64,000 bases of DNA from Pseudomonas syringae (GCF_000737245.1 NZ_JPQU01000030.1:31411-95410); one strand, 5' to 3'. Counted from the first letter of the stretch, positions 40,150 through 51,130 are shown. Made by a program: numbers and translations. Notes: generated by a model not told the origin, from the letters alone.

Positions 40150-40764
40150 ATGAAAACCCGCGACCGTATCCTTGAATGTGCCCTGATGCTGTTCAATCAG
40201 CAGGGCGAACCGAATGTCTCCACCTTGGAAATCGCCAACGAACTGGGCATCAGCCCTGGCAATTTGTATTACCACTTTCACGGCAAGGAGCCACTGATTC
40301 TAGGGCTGTTCGAACGCTTCCAGGCGGAACTGACACCCCTGCTCGACCCACCGGACAATGCGCAGCTGGCGGCGGAGGATTACTGGCTGTTCCTGCACCT
40401 GATCGTCGAGCGGGTGGCGGAGTACTGCTTCCTGTTCCAAGACTTGTCCAACCTGGCCGGGCGGCTGCCCAAGCTGGCGCGTGGCATTCGTAACCTGCTC
40501 AACAGCCTCAAACGCACATTGGCCTCGCTGCTGGCGCGGTTGAAAGCGGAAGGGCAAGTGATCAGCGACACCCAGGCACTCGGGCAACTGGTGGAACAAA
40601 TCACCATGACCCTGCTGTTTTCGCTGGACTACCAACGCATCCTCGACCGCCAGGCAGAGGTACGGGTGGTGGTTTACCAGATCATGATGCTGGTGGCCCC
40701 ACACCTCATTCCCCCTTCCCGCGAAGCGGCGCAGCGGCTGGCGATGCATTATCTGGAGGGCTGA
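40150..40764 (+). CDS. phaD: TetR-family PHA regulator PhaD
   Basis: It has 204 residues. The N-terminal TetR helix-turn-helix is clear (MKTRDRILECALMLFNQQGE; STLEIANELGISPGNLYYHF), and the C-terminal ligand domain is all helical. In P. putida PhaD activates the pha genes in response to a fatty-acid-derived ligand. The start at 40150 gives the conserved MKTRDRIL; nine further codons are open upstream. It faces phaIF across a REPIN and a terminator. Confidence 0.96.
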   Translation: MKTRDRILECALMLFNQQGEPNVSTLEIANELGISPGNLYYHFHGKEPLILGLFERFQAELTPLLDPPDNAQLAAEDYWLFLHLIVERVAEYCFLFQDLSNLAGRLPKLARGIRNLLNSLKRTLASLLARLKAEGQVISDTQALGQLVEQITMTLLFSLDYQRILDRQAEVRVVVYQIMMLVAPHLIPPSREAAQRLAMHYLEG

Positions 40765-40800
40765 TTATCCTGCAGGCCATTCTATGGTTGCCTGCAAGCA

Positions 40801-40896
40801 GACGTGGGACCGGCTTTAGCCGGGAAATCGGTATTCCAGACGATAAGTATGGAGGGGATGTACTGGCCTATTCCCGGCTGAAGCCGGTCCCACGTC
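40801..40896. repeat. REPIN between phaD and phaF, ACGTGGGACCGGCTTTAGCC type
   Basis: The arms 40801-40826 and 40871-40896 are complementary with one mismatch. The tip is the same type as the REPIN at 24233-24330. Confidence 0.9.
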
Positions 40897-40913
40897 GTCA
40901 AATCCATACCCAC

Positions 40914-40943
40914 AAAAAACCCGACCTGCTTGCACAGGTCGGG
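40914..40943 (-). terminator. Intrinsic terminator of phaIF
   Basis: CCCGACCTG (40920-40928) pairs with CAGGTCGGG (40935-40943) around CTTGCA. On the minus strand the stem is followed by six T (40919-40914), 22 nt beyond the phaF stop. On the plus strand only CTTT follows, so it acts mainly for phaIF. Confidence 0.9.
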
Positions 40944-40964
40944 CTTTGTATTGCCAGCCCTGAA

Positions 40965-41780
40965 TCAGGATTGGCTGGCTGGGGTCGGCGACGTTGTCGA
41001 AGTTGTAGCCGGTGCAGGCGCTGCGGCGGTGTTGGTCGCCGCAGATGCTGTCGACTCTGCCGGTTTGGCAGCGGCCTTGGGTGCCGCCTTCGGTGCAGCA
41101 GGCTTCTTCGCAGCGGCTGGCTTCTTCGCGGCAGCAGGTTTGCTGGCTGCTACGGATTTAGCCTTGGTTGCGGTTTTGCTTGCGGCCTTGCTTGCAGCCG
41201 TCAGGGGTTTGGCCACTGCTGCTTTTGCTGCAGGCTTGGCCGCTGCGGTTTTGGCCGCCACTTTATCAGCCGCCTTGGCGACTGGTTTGGCGGCGGCCTT
41301 GACCAGCGGTTTTGCCGTGGTCTTTGGCGCAGGTTTCGACGCCGCAGCACGCGCCACCGGCGGCACGCTCTGCCCGGTCAACTTCTCGATCTGCTTGGTC
41401 AACAGGTCAACCTTGCTGTGCAGTGCCTTGACTTCATTACGGCTCGGCACGCCCAGGCGGGAAATGGCGCTGTTCAGGCGCTTGTCGAAAGCCCCTTCGA
41501 GCTCGCTCCATTTGCCCATCGCCAGGTCTTTTACATCGCCAACCCGAGACTTCGCAGCCTTGGCCTGACCCTTGACTTCATCCACCTGTTTATCGACTTC
41601 GGCTTTGGTTTCTTTCTCAGCCTTTTCGCCGTCTTTGACAAGGGTTTCAAAAAGCTTACTGCCGTCGTTACTGATTTTGGAGTAAGCACCCAAGCCAGCC
41701 AGCCAGATTTGACGAGAGTATTTTTCGACTCCGCCCATCCAGGAGCTGCCTTCTTTTTCGATTTTTTTCTTGCCAGCCAT
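40965..41780 (-). CDS. phaF: PHA granule-associated phasin PhaF
   Basis: A two-domain phasin of 271 residues. Residues 1-135 form the granule-binding phasin domain with the RQIWLAGLGAYSKI block and heptads. Residues about 141-245 are an Ala/Lys/Pro-rich histone H1-like region with AAKP-type repeats, which in P. putida binds DNA and distributes granules at division. A Ser/Thr/Ala tail (about 246-271) ends the protein. It follows phaI by 10 nt. Confidence 0.97.
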   Translation of the reverse strand: MAGKKKIEKEGSSWMGGVEKYSRQIWLAGLGAYSKISNDGSKLFETLVKDGEKAEKETKAEVDKQVDEVKGQAKAAKSRVGDVKDLAMGKWSELEGAFDKRLNSAISRLGVPSRNEVKALHSKVDLLTKQIEKLTGQSVPPVARAAASKPAPKTTAKPLVKAAAKPVAKAADKVAAKTAAAKPAAKAAVAKPLTAASKAASKTATKAKSVAASKPAAAKKPAAAKKPAAPKAAPKAAAKPAESTASAATNTAAAPAPATTSTTSPTPASQS

Positions 41781-41790
41781 CCCGCTCTCC

Positions 41791-42219
41791 TTATTTTTTG
41801 TTTACTACACGTTCAAGCAATGCCGTCAGCCCATCGAGCTTAGCAGACAGCGTATCGACGTCATGTCTGGACGGGATGCCGATGCGATTCAGTGCACTGG
41901 CGACGCGCCGGTCAAAAGCGTTTTCGATCTTGCCCAGGCGGGTTTCAACGGCATCAACGGTTTGAGCAACGTCCTCGTTGAACTCATCGAGCTCGGCGTT
42001 GGCCGCTTCGACTTTTTCGTCGATGAGTTTCTTGGCTTTTTTCTCGGTTTCTTCGCCGGTACGAATCAGTTCCTTGATGTACTCACCGCCTTCCTGCTCG
42101 GCCCAGGAATAAGCACCCAGCCCGGCCAACCAGATTTTGCGGGCGTAGAGCCGGACGTCGGAGATCACCGTCTCTTGTTCATCTTCAACTTTTTTCTTCA
42201 ACAACCTGACTTTGGCCAT
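41791..42219 (-). CDS. phaI: PHA granule-associated phasin PhaI
   Basis: It has 142 residues from the ATG at 42219, giving MAKVRLLKKKVEDEQETVIS. It is a single phasin domain sharing RKIWLAGLGAYSWAEQEG with PhaF and a predicted coiled coil (KKLIDEKVEAANAELDEF). It lacks the histone-like tail. It is first gene of phaIF, and the promoter should lie in 42240-42380. Confidence 0.96.
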   Translation of the reverse strand: MAKVRLLKKKVEDEQETVISDVRLYARKIWLAGLGAYSWAEQEGGEYIKELIRTGEETEKKAKKLIDEKVEAANAELDEFNEDVAQTVDAVETRLGKIENAFDRRVASALNRIGIPSRHDVDTLSAKLDGLTALLERVVNKK

Positions 42220-42382
42220 GGTGCACCTCACGCTCGAAATGTTGGAGGATCACCCCGAGGGAATGGGGCATGAGCACGAAAGTAGTCGGAAAAATTAGAA
42301 TGCACACCCTAGGTTTGGGTGGTGTTGAAGGGGTGTAGGAAGGAGGTGTAGGACTTGGTCTTCCGGTTGGAATGCTTTTTCC

Positions 42383-42476
42383 CTGTGGGAGCGAATTCAT
42401 TCGCGAACGGGCAATTACACACGAAAAATCTCTGTCGGATGTAATGGCCTCTTCGCGAATGAATTCGCTCCCACAG
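42383..42476. repeat. REPIN upstream of phaI, GTGGGAGCGAATTCATTCGC type
   Basis: The 25-nt arms 42383-42407 and 42452-42476 are exact complements. It lies between the phaI leader and the 3' end of the PHA-system protein gene. Confidence 0.92.
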
Positions 42477-42500
42477 AATCCGGCGCTTATCTTGGGAAGA

Positions 42501-42779
42501 TCAGGAAACCAGCGCTTTATCCAGTTGCCGCTCAACTTCCGCCTGGATCTGCCCGCTCATGGCCGACAGGAAAAAATTCAGATCAAGATCTACGCGAACC
42601 AAGGCGTCTTCAACTGCGACGGTTCCTTTGGCGCCCTTGCCTTCAAGTTTGACGCTGTCGCCCTGCCACTCATGTTGGATGCCGTATTTTTCGGCGAGCT
42701 TCTCGACCAGGAGTTCGGCCTTCTCGCGGGCCTTTTCCTTGCCCAGCGAATGTGGGCGTTCAACAGTGATTTTGGCCAT
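42501..42779 (-). CDS. Polyhydroxyalkanoic acid system family protein
   Basis: A 92-residue protein of the 'putative PHA system protein' (PHA_gran_rgn) family, seen in MAKITVERPHSLGKEKAREK and the DLDLNFFLSAMSGQIQAEVE block. It resembles a small alpha/beta fold related to polyketide-cyclase-like domains. The gene is near PHA clusters in pseudomonads, but its molecular role is not established. Confidence 0.85.
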   Translation of the reverse strand: MAKITVERPHSLGKEKAREKAELLVEKLAEKYGIQHEWQGDSVKLEGKGAKGTVAVEDALVRVDLDLNFFLSAMSGQIQAEVERQLDKALVS

Positions 42780-42922
42780 TCAGTGGCTCCTTCAGCGCAA
42801 GGTAAATCGTCGCGCAACTATAACAGCCGCTCGGAATGAAGAAACTGTTGGCGATGAGCCTTGTCAAGACAAAGCCCGCCACGACGATTAGAATGGCCGC
42901 ACTTTATTCCGGTGACCGCGAT

Positions 42923-43693
42923 ATGAATGATCCGCGCAAAGGCAGCGATGCCGAACCTACTACTCACTTCGGCTACAAAAACGTGCCGGAAAGCCAAAAG
43001 GCCGAGAAGGTTGCGGAGGTGTTTCACTCCGTCGCAGCCAAGTACGACCTCATGAACGACCTGCTTTCAGGGGGTATGCACCGTCTCTGGAAGCGCTTCG
43101 CTATCGAGCTGTCCGGCGTTCGCACGGGTAACCGCGTGCTGGACATCGCCGGCGGCACGGGCGATCTGACCAAGAAGTTTTCCCACCTGGTTGGCCCGAC
43201 CGGCGAAGTGGTGCTGGCTGACATCAACGCCTCCATGCTCAAGGTCGGTCGCGACCGCCTGCTGGACCTCGGTGTAGCGGGCAACGTCAAGTTTGTTCAG
43301 GCCGATGCTGAAAAGCTGCCGTTCCCGGACAACCATTTCGACTGCGTGACCATCGCCTTTGGCCTGCGTAACGTGACCCACAAGGAAGATGCGCTGCGCT
43401 CGATGCTGCGCGTGCTCAAGCCGGGTGGCCGTCTGTTGGTGCTGGAGTTCTCCAAGCCGACCAACAAGCTGATGTCCAAGGCTTATGACGCCTACTCGTT
43501 CGCCTTCATGCCGCTGATGGGCAAGCTGGTTACCAACGATTCGGAAAGCTATCGCTATCTGGCTGAATCGATCCGCATGCACCCGAATCAGGAAACCCTG
43601 AAGTCGATGATGGTAGAAGCCGGCTTTGACCGTGTGACCTATCACAACATGACTGCCGGCGTTGTGGCGCTGCATCGCGGCATCAAACCCTGA
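42923..43693 (+). CDS. ubiE: Ubiquinone/menaquinone biosynthesis C-methyltransferase
   Basis: SAM-dependent methylation of 2-polyprenyl-6-methoxy-benzoquinol in ubiquinone synthesis. It has 256 residues from the ATG at 42923 ([20 protein letters not shown]). SAM motif I is [15 protein letters not shown]. The UbiE signatures [18 protein letters not shown] and [17 protein letters not shown] are present. The stop shares one base with the ubiJ start. An in-frame ATG 29 codons earlier is not family-like. Confidence 0.98.
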   Translation: MNDPRKGSDAEPTTHFGYKNVPESQKAEKVAEVFHSVAAKYDLMNDLLSGGMHRLWKRFAIELSGVRTGNRVLDIAGGTGDLTKKFSHLVGPTGEVVLADINASMLKVGRDRLLDLGVAGNVKFVQADAEKLPFPDNHFDCVTIAFGLRNVTHKEDALRSMLRVLKPGGRLLVLEFSKPTNKLMSKAYDAYSFAFMPLMGKLVTNDSESYRYLAESIRMHPNQETLKSMMVEAGFDRVTYHNMTAGVVALHRGIKP

Positions 43694-44316
43694 TGTTACT
43701 CAGCGGCTTGCTCGCCAGTGTCGAGCACGGCATCAACCGTGTGTTGCGTCTGGACGCCACCGCATTGCCGCGCCTGGAACGTTTGTCCGGCAAGGTGATT
43801 GCGGTGGACTGCCGCAATCCGGCGTTGCAGCTGTTCATTTTGCCCAGCGATGAAGGCCTGATGCTGGCCGCGCATTGGGAAGTCGAGGCTGACTGCACCC
43901 TGCGCGCCCCGGCTGCAAGCTTGGTACGACTGGCGCTGAGCCAGGACAAGAGCGCGGTGTTGCACGGCCCGGATGTCGAGCTTGATGGCGACAGCGGTGT
44001 TTTGCTCGAACTGGTCGGCGTCCTTCAGGATCTCGAACTGGACTGGGAATACGAGCTGTCCCGCTGGCTCGGCCCGGTCGCCAGCCCGCTGCTGGGTGAT
44101 CATCTGCGCAGCCGCGCCCGCTGGACCAAAGACAGCTTCACCAGCCTTGGCCAGAGCCTTGCCGACTATTTGAATGAAGAGTCGCGCACCCTTGTGGGCA
44201 AGCACGAAGCCGAAGCCCGCTTTGCCGAACTTGACCGGATCAAGCTTGATCTGGAACGCCTTGAGGCCCGCTTCGAGCGCCTCGCCCAATCCTCTGACTC
44301 CAGCGATAACGCATGA
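43693..44316 (+). CDS. ubiJ: Ubiquinone biosynthesis accessory factor UbiJ (SCP2 domain)
   Basis: It has 207 residues. An SCP2-like sterol/lipid carrier domain covers about residues 15-110 ([40 protein letters not shown]), followed by a C-terminal helix and coiled coil ([20 protein letters not shown]). In E. coli UbiJ binds ubiquinone intermediates in the Ubi metabolon. It is translationally coupled to ubiE (1-nt overlap) and ubiB (4-nt overlap). Confidence 0.93.
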   Translation: MLLSGLLASVEHGINRVLRLDATALPRLERLSGKVIAVDCRNPALQLFILPSDEGLMLAAHWEVEADCTLRAPAASLVRLALSQDKSAVLHGPDVELDGDSGVLLELVGVLQDLELDWEYELSRWLGPVASPLLGDHLRSRARWTKDSFTSLGQSLADYLNEESRTLVGKHEAEARFAELDRIKLDLERLEARFERLAQSSDSSDNA

Positions 44317-45932
44317 AACTGCTTGCCGTCCGCCGTTTGTTTCGTATCCAGCGTGTCGTGATCCGCTACCGTCTCGATGACTTGCTGTTCGCCCTGCCAC
44401 TGCCGTTGTGGATGATGGCCCTGCGTTATGTCATGCCTTGGCGGCTGATCCCGCGCAAGATCAGCGAACTGCCCCGTGGCGCGCGCTTGCGCCTGGCATT
44501 GCAGGATCTTGGACCGATCTTCATCAAGTTCGGACAGATACTGTCCACTCGCCGGGACCTGCTACCCGAGGACATCGCCGACGAGTTGATGCTGTTGCAG
44601 GACCGTGTGCCACCGTTTGACTCGCAGGTAGCGATCAAGCTGATCGAAGAACAGCTGGGCGCGAAGATCAGCGACGTATTCAGCCGCTTCGACGTGACGC
44701 CGCTTGCCTCCGCATCGGTTGCTCAGGTGCACTCCGCACGTCTTAAGAGCGGCGAAGAAGTGGTGGTCAAGGTTGTGCGACCGGGCCTCAAGCCGATCAT
44801 CAGTCAGGACCTCGCGTGGCTGTTCATTCTGGCCCGCACCGCTGAGCGCATGTCGGCCGATGCCCGCCTGCTGCACCCGGTGGATGTGGTCGCAGACTAC
44901 GAAAAAACCATCTACGACGAGCTCGACCTGCTGCGCGAAGCCGCCAACTCCAGCCAGCTGCGCCGCAACTTCGAAGGCTCGGAGCTGCTTTACGTGCCGC
45001 AAGTCTATTGGGACTGGTGCCGGCCGAAAGTGCTGGTCATGGAGCGTATCTACGGAATTCAGGTCAACGACCTCGCGACCTTGGCGGACCAGCGCACCGA
45101 CATGAAATTGCTCGCCGAACGCGGTGTGGAGATTTTCTTCACCCAGGTGTTCCGCGACAGCTTTTTTCACGCTGACATGCACCCCGGCAATATTTTCGTC
45201 AGCACCGTCAGTCCGTGGAGCCCACAGTACATCGCCATCGACTGCGGCATCGTCGGTAGCCTGACCCCTGAAGATCAGGATTATCTGGCGCGCAACCTGT
45301 TTGCCTTCTTCAAGCGTGATTATCGGCGCGTCGCCCAGCTGCACATCGATTCAGGCTGGGTGCCTGCCGAGACCAAGCTCAACGAGTTCGAGGCCGCGAT
45401 TCGTACCGTGTGCGAGCCGATTTTCGAGAAGCCGCTCAAGGACATTTCCTTTGGTCAGGTGCTGATGCGTCTGTTCCAGACCGCTCGACGCTTCAACATG
45501 GAAGTCCAGCCGCAGCTTGTATTGCTGCAGAAAACCCTGCTGAATATCGAAGGTCTGGGCCGCCAGCTGTATCCGGATCTGGATCTGTGGAGCACCGCGC
45601 AGCCGTTTCTGGAGCGCTGGATGCGTGATCGGGTCAGCCCGAAAACCCTGTTTGGCAATCTGCAGTCCCAGGTCGAGCAGATCCCGCATCTGGCCAACAT
45701 GACCCGCGACTTGCTGGAGCGCATGTCCCAGCCGCACAAGGAAGATCCGCCACCGCCGTGGCGTGAGCGCGGTGATGGCTGGGCCCTGCGCCTGCTGGGG
45801 GCTGCGCTGCTGGCCGGTGGCGCGGTACTGGCCTCGACCCTGGTGGCAGAGAGCACCGCACTGGTCGCACCGGTCGCCTGGCCGGCCTGGATCATGCTGG
45901 TTGCGGGCCTGTATCTGGTCATCCGCAGATAG
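44313..45932 (+). CDS. ubiB: Ubiquinone biosynthesis atypical kinase/ATPase UbiB
   Basis: It has 539 residues. The ADCK/UbiB KxGQ motif is [17 protein letters not shown], the Ala-rich nucleotide loop is [15 protein letters not shown], and the catalytic region contains [10 protein letters not shown] and IDCGIVGSL. Two C-terminal TM helices ([30 protein letters not shown]) anchor it in the inner membrane. It belongs to the ubiE-ubiJ-ubiB operon. Confidence 0.98.
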   Translation: MKLLAVRRLFRIQRVVIRYRLDDLLFALPLPLWMMALRYVMPWRLIPRKISELPRGARLRLALQDLGPIFIKFGQILSTRRDLLPEDIADELMLLQDRVPPFDSQVAIKLIEEQLGAKISDVFSRFDVTPLASASVAQVHSARLKSGEEVVVKVVRPGLKPIISQDLAWLFILARTAERMSADARLLHPVDVVADYEKTIYDELDLLREAANSSQLRRNFEGSELLYVPQVYWDWCRPKVLVMERIYGIQVNDLATLADQRTDMKLLAERGVEIFFTQVFRDSFFHADMHPGNIFVSTVSPWSPQYIAIDCGIVGSLTPEDQDYLARNLFAFFKRDYRRVAQLHIDSGWVPAETKLNEFEAAIRTVCEPIFEKPLKDISFGQVLMRLFQTARRFNMEVQPQLVLLQKTLLNIEGLGRQLYPDLDLWSTAQPFLERWMRDRVSPKTLFGNLQSQVEQIPHLANMTRDLLERMSQPHKEDPPPPWRERGDGWALRLLGAALLAGGAVLASTLVAESTALVAPVAWPAWIMLVAGLYLVIRR

Positions 45933-46000
45933 CCATCAGCGCCGCCCGCTGGCACACTGTTCAACCCGCCGAGGCCTGACGCCCGGCTGCCGGAGTAAAT

Positions 46001-46393
46001 ATGAAAGACTGGCTGGACGAGATTAAGTGGGATAGCGACGGTCTGGTGCCAGCTATCGCTCAGGACCACAAGACCGGGCGCGTGCTGATGATGGCATGGA
46101 TGAACCGCGAGGCCTTGAGCCTGACCGCCGAAGAGAACCGTGCAATCTATTGGTCGCGTTCGCGTGGCAAACTCTGGCGCAAAGGCGAAGAATCAGGCCA
46201 TGTGCAGAAGCTTCATGAAATGCGTCTGGACTGCGACGCCGATGTAATCATCCTGATGGTTGAACAGATTGGCGGCATCGCCTGCCACACCGGACGCGAA
46301 AGCTGTTTCTACCGGATTTATGAAGACGCCAGCTGGAAAACCGTTGAGCCGGTCTTGAAAGATCCGGAAGCAATTTATCACGCAGGACACTGA
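46001..46393 (+). CDS. hisI: Phosphoribosyl-AMP cyclohydrolase
   Basis: Third step of histidine synthesis, opening the adenine ring of PR-AMP. It has 130 residues as a stand-alone HisI. Zinc-ligand cysteines lie in [10 protein letters not shown] and [11 protein letters not shown], and [18 protein letters not shown] is the family signature. CGGAG precedes the ATG. hisE follows after 3 nt. Confidence 0.98.
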   Translation: MKDWLDEIKWDSDGLVPAIAQDHKTGRVLMMAWMNREALSLTAEENRAIYWSRSRGKLWRKGEESGHVQKLHEMRLDCDADVIILMVEQIGGIACHTGRESCFYRIYEDASWKTVEPVLKDPEAIYHAGH

Positions 46394-46396
46394 AAC

Positions 46397-46729
46397 ATGA
46401 CCGATACCTTGTCCCGCTTGGCCGAAGTGCTTGAATCGCGCAAGGGCGCCGCTGCCGATAGCTCTTACGTCGCCAGCCTGTATCACAAGGGTCTGAACAA
46501 GATTCTGGAAAAGGTCGGCGAAGAGTCGGTCGAAACCATCATTGCCGCCAAGGATGCCGCTGTCAGCGGTGATTGCAGCGATGTCATCTACGAAACCGCT
46601 GACCTGTGGTTTCACAGCATGGTAATGCTCGCCGCACTGGGTCAGCATCCACAGTCAGTGCTCGATGAACTGGACCGCCGTTTCGGCTTGTCCGGGCATG
46701 CGGAAAAAGCCGCGCGCTCAGCCGATTGA
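46397..46729 (+). CDS. hisE: Phosphoribosyl-ATP pyrophosphatase
   Basis: Second step of histidine synthesis, hydrolysing PR-ATP to PR-AMP. It has 110 residues, an all-alpha MazG-like fold with the family blocks [20 protein letters not shown] and [12 protein letters not shown]. It is unfused to HisI, as usual in pseudomonads. Confidence 0.97.
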   Translation: MTDTLSRLAEVLESRKGAAADSSYVASLYHKGLNKILEKVGEESVETIIAAKDAAVSGDCSDVIYETADLWFHSMVMLAALGQHPQSVLDELDRRFGLSGHAEKAARSAD

Positions 46730-46770
46730 CTCTCACTTTTCGAGCTTGAAACTTCTACGAGGAATGCTTC

Positions 46771-47043
46771 ATGGGTATTTTTGACTGGAAACACTGGATC
46801 GTTATTCTGGTTGTCGTGGTACTGGTATTCGGCACCAAGAAACTCAAAGGTCTGGGCAGCGATGTAGGTGAGTCGATCAAGGGCTTTCGCAAAGCCATGA
46901 ACGACGATGAAAAACCACAAGAGCAACCACCCGTTCCGCCACAACAGCCGCCGCAGGCCGCACCACAGGGCTCGCCCCTGAATCAGCCGCACACCATCGA
47001 CGCGCAAGCGCACAAAGTCGAAGAGCCCATTCGCAAAGACTAG
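46771..47043 (+). CDS. tatA: Sec-independent translocase subunit TatA
   Basis: It has 90 residues: a single N-terminal TM helix ([18 protein letters not shown]), the FGTKKL hinge and an amphipathic helix ([16 protein letters not shown]), then a Gln/Pro-rich tail. It forms the oligomeric pore of the twin-arginine pathway. First gene of tatABC. Confidence 0.97.
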   Translation: MGIFDWKHWIVILVVVVLVFGTKKLKGLGSDVGESIKGFRKAMNDDEKPQEQPPVPPQQPPQAAPQGSPLNQPHTIDAQAHKVEEPIRKD

Positions 47044-47053
47044 GTCATATTGA

Positions 47054-47539
47054 ATGTTTGGTATCAGCTTCACTGAATTGCTGCTGGTCGGTCTTGTGGC
47101 CTTGCTGGTGCTTGGCCCCGAACGTCTGCCCGGCGCCGCGCGCACCGCAGGTCTTTGGATCGGCCGTCTGAAGCGCAGCTTCAATGCGATCAAACAGGAA
47201 GTTGAACGCGAAATCGGCGCAGACGAAATCCGTCGGCAACTGCACAACGAACACATTCTTTCGTTGGAGCAGGAAGCTCGCAAGATCCTGTCGCCACAGC
47301 AGCCACCCGCGACCCCGCCAGCGGCTGCCGAACCAGGACCTGTGGCCGCCGATGTGGTGACGACTGTGCCGCCGACGCCATCAGCGCCCGTCGCTGATCT
47401 CGGCCCTGCAGCGCCAGCAGGCACAACCGCTAACGCAGCGGAGTCGGTGCCGCACGCCGAGCCACACGTTGTTGCTACCGCTCCAGAGCCAAACGCACCT
47501 TCCGCCAACGATTCGTCACTGCCGCCGCGAGCCCCATGA
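47054..47539 (+). CDS. tatB: Sec-independent translocase subunit TatB
   Basis: It has 161 residues. The TM helix has the conserved Glu ([20 protein letters not shown]), followed by [13 protein letters not shown] and a long amphipathic helix ([20 protein letters not shown]). A Pro/Ala-rich tail fills about residues 80-161. It pairs with TatC in signal-peptide recognition. It overlaps tatC by 4 nt. Confidence 0.97.
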   Translation: MFGISFTELLLVGLVALLVLGPERLPGAARTAGLWIGRLKRSFNAIKQEVEREIGADEIRRQLHNEHILSLEQEARKILSPQQPPATPPAAAEPGPVAADVVTTVPPTPSAPVADLGPAAPAGTTANAAESVPHAEPHVVATAPEPNAPSANDSSLPPRAP

Positions 47540-48330
47540 GCGATATTCCGGAAAACGACCAGCAAATGCCGCTGGTCTCGCACCTCACAGAACTCCGTTC
47601 GCGCCTGCTGAAATGCGTCCTGGCGATCTTCGTGATCTTCGCCTGCCTGTTTTACTTCACGCAGAAGATCTACACCTTCGTCTCCGCGCCGCTGCGGGTT
47701 TTTCTGCCTGAAGGCGCGACGATGATTGCCACAGACGTGGCCTCACCGTTCATCACGCCGTTCAAGCTGACCATGATGGTGGCGCTGTTTCTCGCCATGC
47801 CGGTGATCCTTCATCAGATCTGGGGCTTCATCGCGCCGGGCCTGTACAAGCATGAAAAGCGCGTGGCGGTGCCATTGCTGGTTTCAAGCATCATCCTGTT
47901 CTACTCGGGTATGGCGTTCGCCTACTACCTGGTATTCCCACTGATCTTCCATTTCTTCGCCAGCGTCACGCCTGAAGGCGTGTCGATGATGACGGACATC
48001 GCCAGCTATCTGGACTTCGTCATGACGCTGTTCTTCGCCTTTGGCGTAGCGTTCGAAATCCCCGTGGCTGTGGTATTGCTGGTGTGGATCGGCATTGTCG
48101 ACGTGAAGTACCTGAAGAAGATCCGCCCTTACGTGATCATCGGCTGCTTCGTGGTAGGCATGATCCTGACCCCGCCAGACATCTTCTCCCAGACGTTGCT
48201 CGCCGTCCCCATGTGGCTGTTGTTTGAAATCGGCGTGTTGTGCAGTTCGCTGATCACCAAGCGTGGCGATCATGCCGATGACCAGTCCGAGCAAGACAAG
48301 CAAGACCAGCCACCCGCGACCCAGCCGTGA
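47536..48330 (+). CDS. tatC: Sec-independent translocase subunit TatC
   Basis: It has 264 residues and six TM helices. The N-terminal block [17 protein letters not shown] contains the HLxELR motif that binds the twin-arginine signal. [12 protein letters not shown] is the conserved first cytoplasmic loop. It overlaps tatB and rsmE by 4 nt each, suggesting one transcript. Confidence 0.98.
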   Translation: MSDIPENDQQMPLVSHLTELRSRLLKCVLAIFVIFACLFYFTQKIYTFVSAPLRVFLPEGATMIATDVASPFITPFKLTMMVALFLAMPVILHQIWGFIAPGLYKHEKRVAVPLLVSSIILFYSGMAFAYYLVFPLIFHFFASVTPEGVSMMTDIASYLDFVMTLFFAFGVAFEIPVAVVLLVWIGIVDVKYLKKIRPYVIIGCFVVGMILTPPDIFSQTLLAVPMWLLFEIGVLCSSLITKRGDHADDQSEQDKQDQPPATQP

Positions 48331-49034
48331 ATCTGCTGCTGCTCGAAGACGCGGACTTCATCGCGCCTGACAGAGTCGTGCTGCGCGACAGGCGCCTCAA
48401 GCATATGCAAGAGGTGCATCGCGCAGAGGTGGGCGACAGCCTGCGCGTGGGCCGCATCGGTGGGTTGCTGGGCAGTGCCGAGTTGTTGCGCCTTGAGAAC
48501 CATGAAGCCGAGCTTCGCATCACCCTCGACAGCGCCCCGCCCGCCAAACTGCCATTGACGCTGGTGCTGGCGCTTCCAAGACCGAAAATGCTGCGCCGGG
48601 TATTTCAGACCATTGCAACCATGGGCGTGCCCAAGGTCATTCTGGTCAACAGTTATCGGGTCGAAAAAAGCTTCTGGCAGACCCCTTTCCTCGAACCTCA
48701 GGCCATCCGTGAACAGCTGATCCTGGGGCTTGAGCAGGCCCGGGACAGCGTGTTGCCTGAAATCATCGTCGAGAAACGCTTCAAGCCCTTCGTTGAGGAT
48801 CGTCTGCCGCAACTGGTCGATGGCACCCTTGGCCTTGTAGGCCACCCTGGCGATTTTCCAGCCTGCCCCCGCGCCGTGACCGACCCCGTGACCCTGGCGA
48901 TCGGTCCGGAAGGTGGCTGGATACCCTACGAAGTCGACCTGCTGAGCAAAGCCGGCCTGCAACCGGTCCAGTTGGGTGAGCGCATCCTGCGGGTTGAAAC
49001 GGCGGTCACGGCGCTGTTGGCGCGGTTGTTCTAA
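48327..49034 (+). CDS. rsmE: 16S rRNA (uracil-1498-N3)-methyltransferase
   Basis: It has 235 residues. A small N-terminal PUA-like domain is followed by a SPOUT methyltransferase with the trefoil-knot motifs LAIGPEGGW and [20 protein letters not shown]. It methylates U1498 in the decoding region of 16S rRNA. It overlaps tatC by 4 nt. Confidence 0.97.
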   Translation: MNLLLLEDADFIAPDRVVLRDRRLKHMQEVHRAEVGDSLRVGRIGGLLGSAELLRLENHEAELRITLDSAPPAKLPLTLVLALPRPKMLRRVFQTIATMGVPKVILVNSYRVEKSFWQTPFLEPQAIREQLILGLEQARDSVLPEIIVEKRFKPFVEDRLPQLVDGTLGLVGHPGDFPACPRAVTDPVTLAIGPEGGWIPYEVDLLSKAGLQPVQLGERILRVETAVTALLARLF

Positions 49035-49055
49035 ACATATCGAGGCAATCCACTC

Positions 49056-49146
49056 CTGTAGGAGCGAGCTTGCTCGCGATAGCGCCCAGTCAGGCGATGA
49101 TGTGTCGACAATCAAAGCGCGATCGCGAGCAAGCTCGCTCCTACAG
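49056..49146. repeat. REPIN, GTAGGAGCGAGCTTGCTCGC type
   Basis: The 25-nt arms 49056-49080 and 49122-49146 are exact complements. It starts 21 nt after the rsmE stop and may close the tat transcript. Confidence 0.93.
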
Positions 49147-49216
49147 TTACACATGACCCTGCCGATGTATGTTGTAAGGAAAAACCTACAACAAATAAGT
49201 ACCTCAGGAGTTCGGT

Positions 49217-51130
49217 ATGGGTCTGCTCGGTAAAAGTCTCGGAAACATGGGCGTAAGCCTGAAACTCGGACTCGGCTTCGGCCTCGTACTGTTATTGACG
49301 GTTGTGATCACCGTCACCGGTTGGTTGAGCGTCGCCTCAGTGATTGAGCGCGGCGACAAGCTGACGGCGATTTCCGAGGTCGCAACCCTGACCATGGAGT
49401 TGCGTATAAAGCGCCTGGTTTACGAGCGTCAGTACGACGCTGAATCGGCAACCTCCATGATTGCAACGCTGGATAAAGTTGACGCGAGCATCAAGAAAGC
49501 CCGCGCGATGGTGGCCAGCCCGGAAAGCCAGAAGTGGCTGGAGGAGCAGCAGCAGTCAGCGACCGAATACCGCAAAACCTTCAACGACATGACCAAAGCC
49601 ATCACCTCCCGCGAAGCAAGCCGGGGCTTGATGGGCGATGCGGCGGATAAGGCCGTCGCCGAGATCGACAAGATCGAAGCCGCGCTGCTGCTGGGCGATA
49701 ACATCCTGCAATACAGCGACACAGTCGTGGTCAGCAAACTGATCCAGCAAGCGCGCTATCAAGTACGTGGCTACACCTACAGCGGCAAGGCCGAGTTTGA
49801 AAAGAATGCCAATGCTGGCATCGATCAGGCCCTGGTCGGCATCAATACCCTCGCGGGCAGCATCCCTTCGACTTACCTGCCCGGCTTGCAGGCTGCCACC
49901 GTTGGCCTGAAGGCCTATCAGGCTGCAGTGGGTCAATATCGCGATGCTCAGGCCGCCGGTAAACAAGCCTTGGCAACCATGACCAAAGAAGGTCAGGATT
50001 TACTCGACCTGAGTGCAAAACTGAATTCAGATCAATTTAGCAAGCGTGAGGCGGAAAGCCAGCAAGCCAAGTCGACGATCAGCCTGGCGACGGTGCTGGC
50101 CTTACTGTTTGGCGTCCTCGCCGCCTGGGTCATCACCCGCCAGATCGTCACACCTTTGCAGCAGACGTTGAACATTGTCGAGCGTGTGGCCTCGGGTGAT
50201 TTGAGCCACGATTTGGCCATTGATCGCCGCGACGAAATGGGTCAGCTACAGACCAGCATTCAGCGCATGACCGTCAACCTGCGCCAGTTGATCAGTGGCA
50301 TTCGCGACGGCGTGACACAGATCGCCAGCGCTGCCGAAGAGCTGTCCGCCGTGACCGAGCAAACCAGCGCCGGGGTCAACAGCCAGAAGGTTGAGACCGA
50401 CCAGGTCGCCACAGCCATGCACGAAATGACGGCCACGGTGCAGGAAGTCGCGCGTAATGCCGAAGAAGCCTCGGAAGCAGCCGTTGCCGCCGATCAGCAG
50501 GCACGGGAAGGTGATCGTGTGGTTAACGAAGCCATCGTCCAGATCGAGCGCCTGGCCAAGGAAGTGGGCAACTCAACCGAAGCGATGAACGAACTCAAGC
50601 GCGAAAGCGACAAGATTGGCAGCGTGCTGGATGTAATCAAATCCGTCGCGCAACAGACCAACCTGCTGGCCCTCAACGCCGCCATCGAAGCAGCCCGAGC
50701 GGGTGAAGCTGGTCGTGGTTTTGCGGTGGTCGCCGATGAAGTGCGCAGCCTTGCCCAGCGCACGCAGAAATCCACTGAAGAGATTGAACAACTGATTGCG
50801 GGCTTGCAGAGCGGCACTCAGCAGGTGGCAACCATCATGGATAACAGCCGCGAGCTGACCGTGAGCAGTGTGGAACTGACCCGCCGAGCCGGTGGATCAC
50901 TGGAAAACATCACCAAGACCGTTTCAGCGATCCAGGCGATGAACCAGCAAATCGCCGCCGCTGCCGAAGAACAAAGCGCCACTGCCGAGGAAATCAACCG
51001 CAGCATCCTCAACGTGCGCGACGTCTCCGAGCAAACCTCCGCCGCCAGCGAAGAAACCGCCGCCTCCAGCGTTGAACTGGCGCGGTTGGGCAATCATCTG
51101 CAAGTGATGGTGAGCAAGTTCAAGGTTTAA
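49217..51130 (+). CDS. Methyl-accepting chemotaxis protein with HBM-type sensor domain
   Basis: It has 637 residues: TM1 about 15-36 ([20 protein letters not shown]), a periplasmic all-helical domain of about 250 residues, TM2 about 288-309, a HAMP domain, and a cytoplasmic signalling coiled coil with the hairpin tip [20 protein letters not shown] (about 482-501). The sensor length, early arginines (Arg63, Arg66) and an [17 protein letters not shown] block resemble the helical bimodular domain of McpS/McpQ/McpK, which sense TCA intermediates or related acids. Next to tatC-rsmE it corresponds to the PA5072/PP_5020 position. The ligand is inferred only. Confidence 0.92.
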   Translation: MGLLGKSLGNMGVSLKLGLGFGLVLLLTVVITVTGWLSVASVIERGDKLTAISEVATLTMELRIKRLVYERQYDAESATSMIATLDKVDASIKKARAMVASPESQKWLEEQQQSATEYRKTFNDMTKAITSREASRGLMGDAADKAVAEIDKIEAALLLGDNILQYSDTVVVSKLIQQARYQVRGYTYSGKAEFEKNANAGIDQALVGINTLAGSIPSTYLPGLQAATVGLKAYQAAVGQYRDAQAAGKQALATMTKEGQDLLDLSAKLNSDQFSKREAESQQAKSTISLATVLALLFGVLAAWVITRQIVTPLQQTLNIVERVASGDLSHDLAIDRRDEMGQLQTSIQRMTVNLRQLISGIRDGVTQIASAAEELSAVTEQTSAGVNSQKVETDQVATAMHEMTATVQEVARNAEEASEAAVAADQQAREGDRVVNEAIVQIERLAKEVGNSTEAMNELKRESDKIGSVLDVIKSVAQQTNLLALNAAIEAARAGEAGRGFAVVADEVRSLAQRTQKSTEEIEQLIAGLQSGTQQVATIMDNSRELTVSSVELTRRAGGSLENITKTVSAIQAMNQQIAAAAEEQSATAEEINRSILNVRDVSEQTSAASEETAASSVELARLGNHLQVMVSKFKV

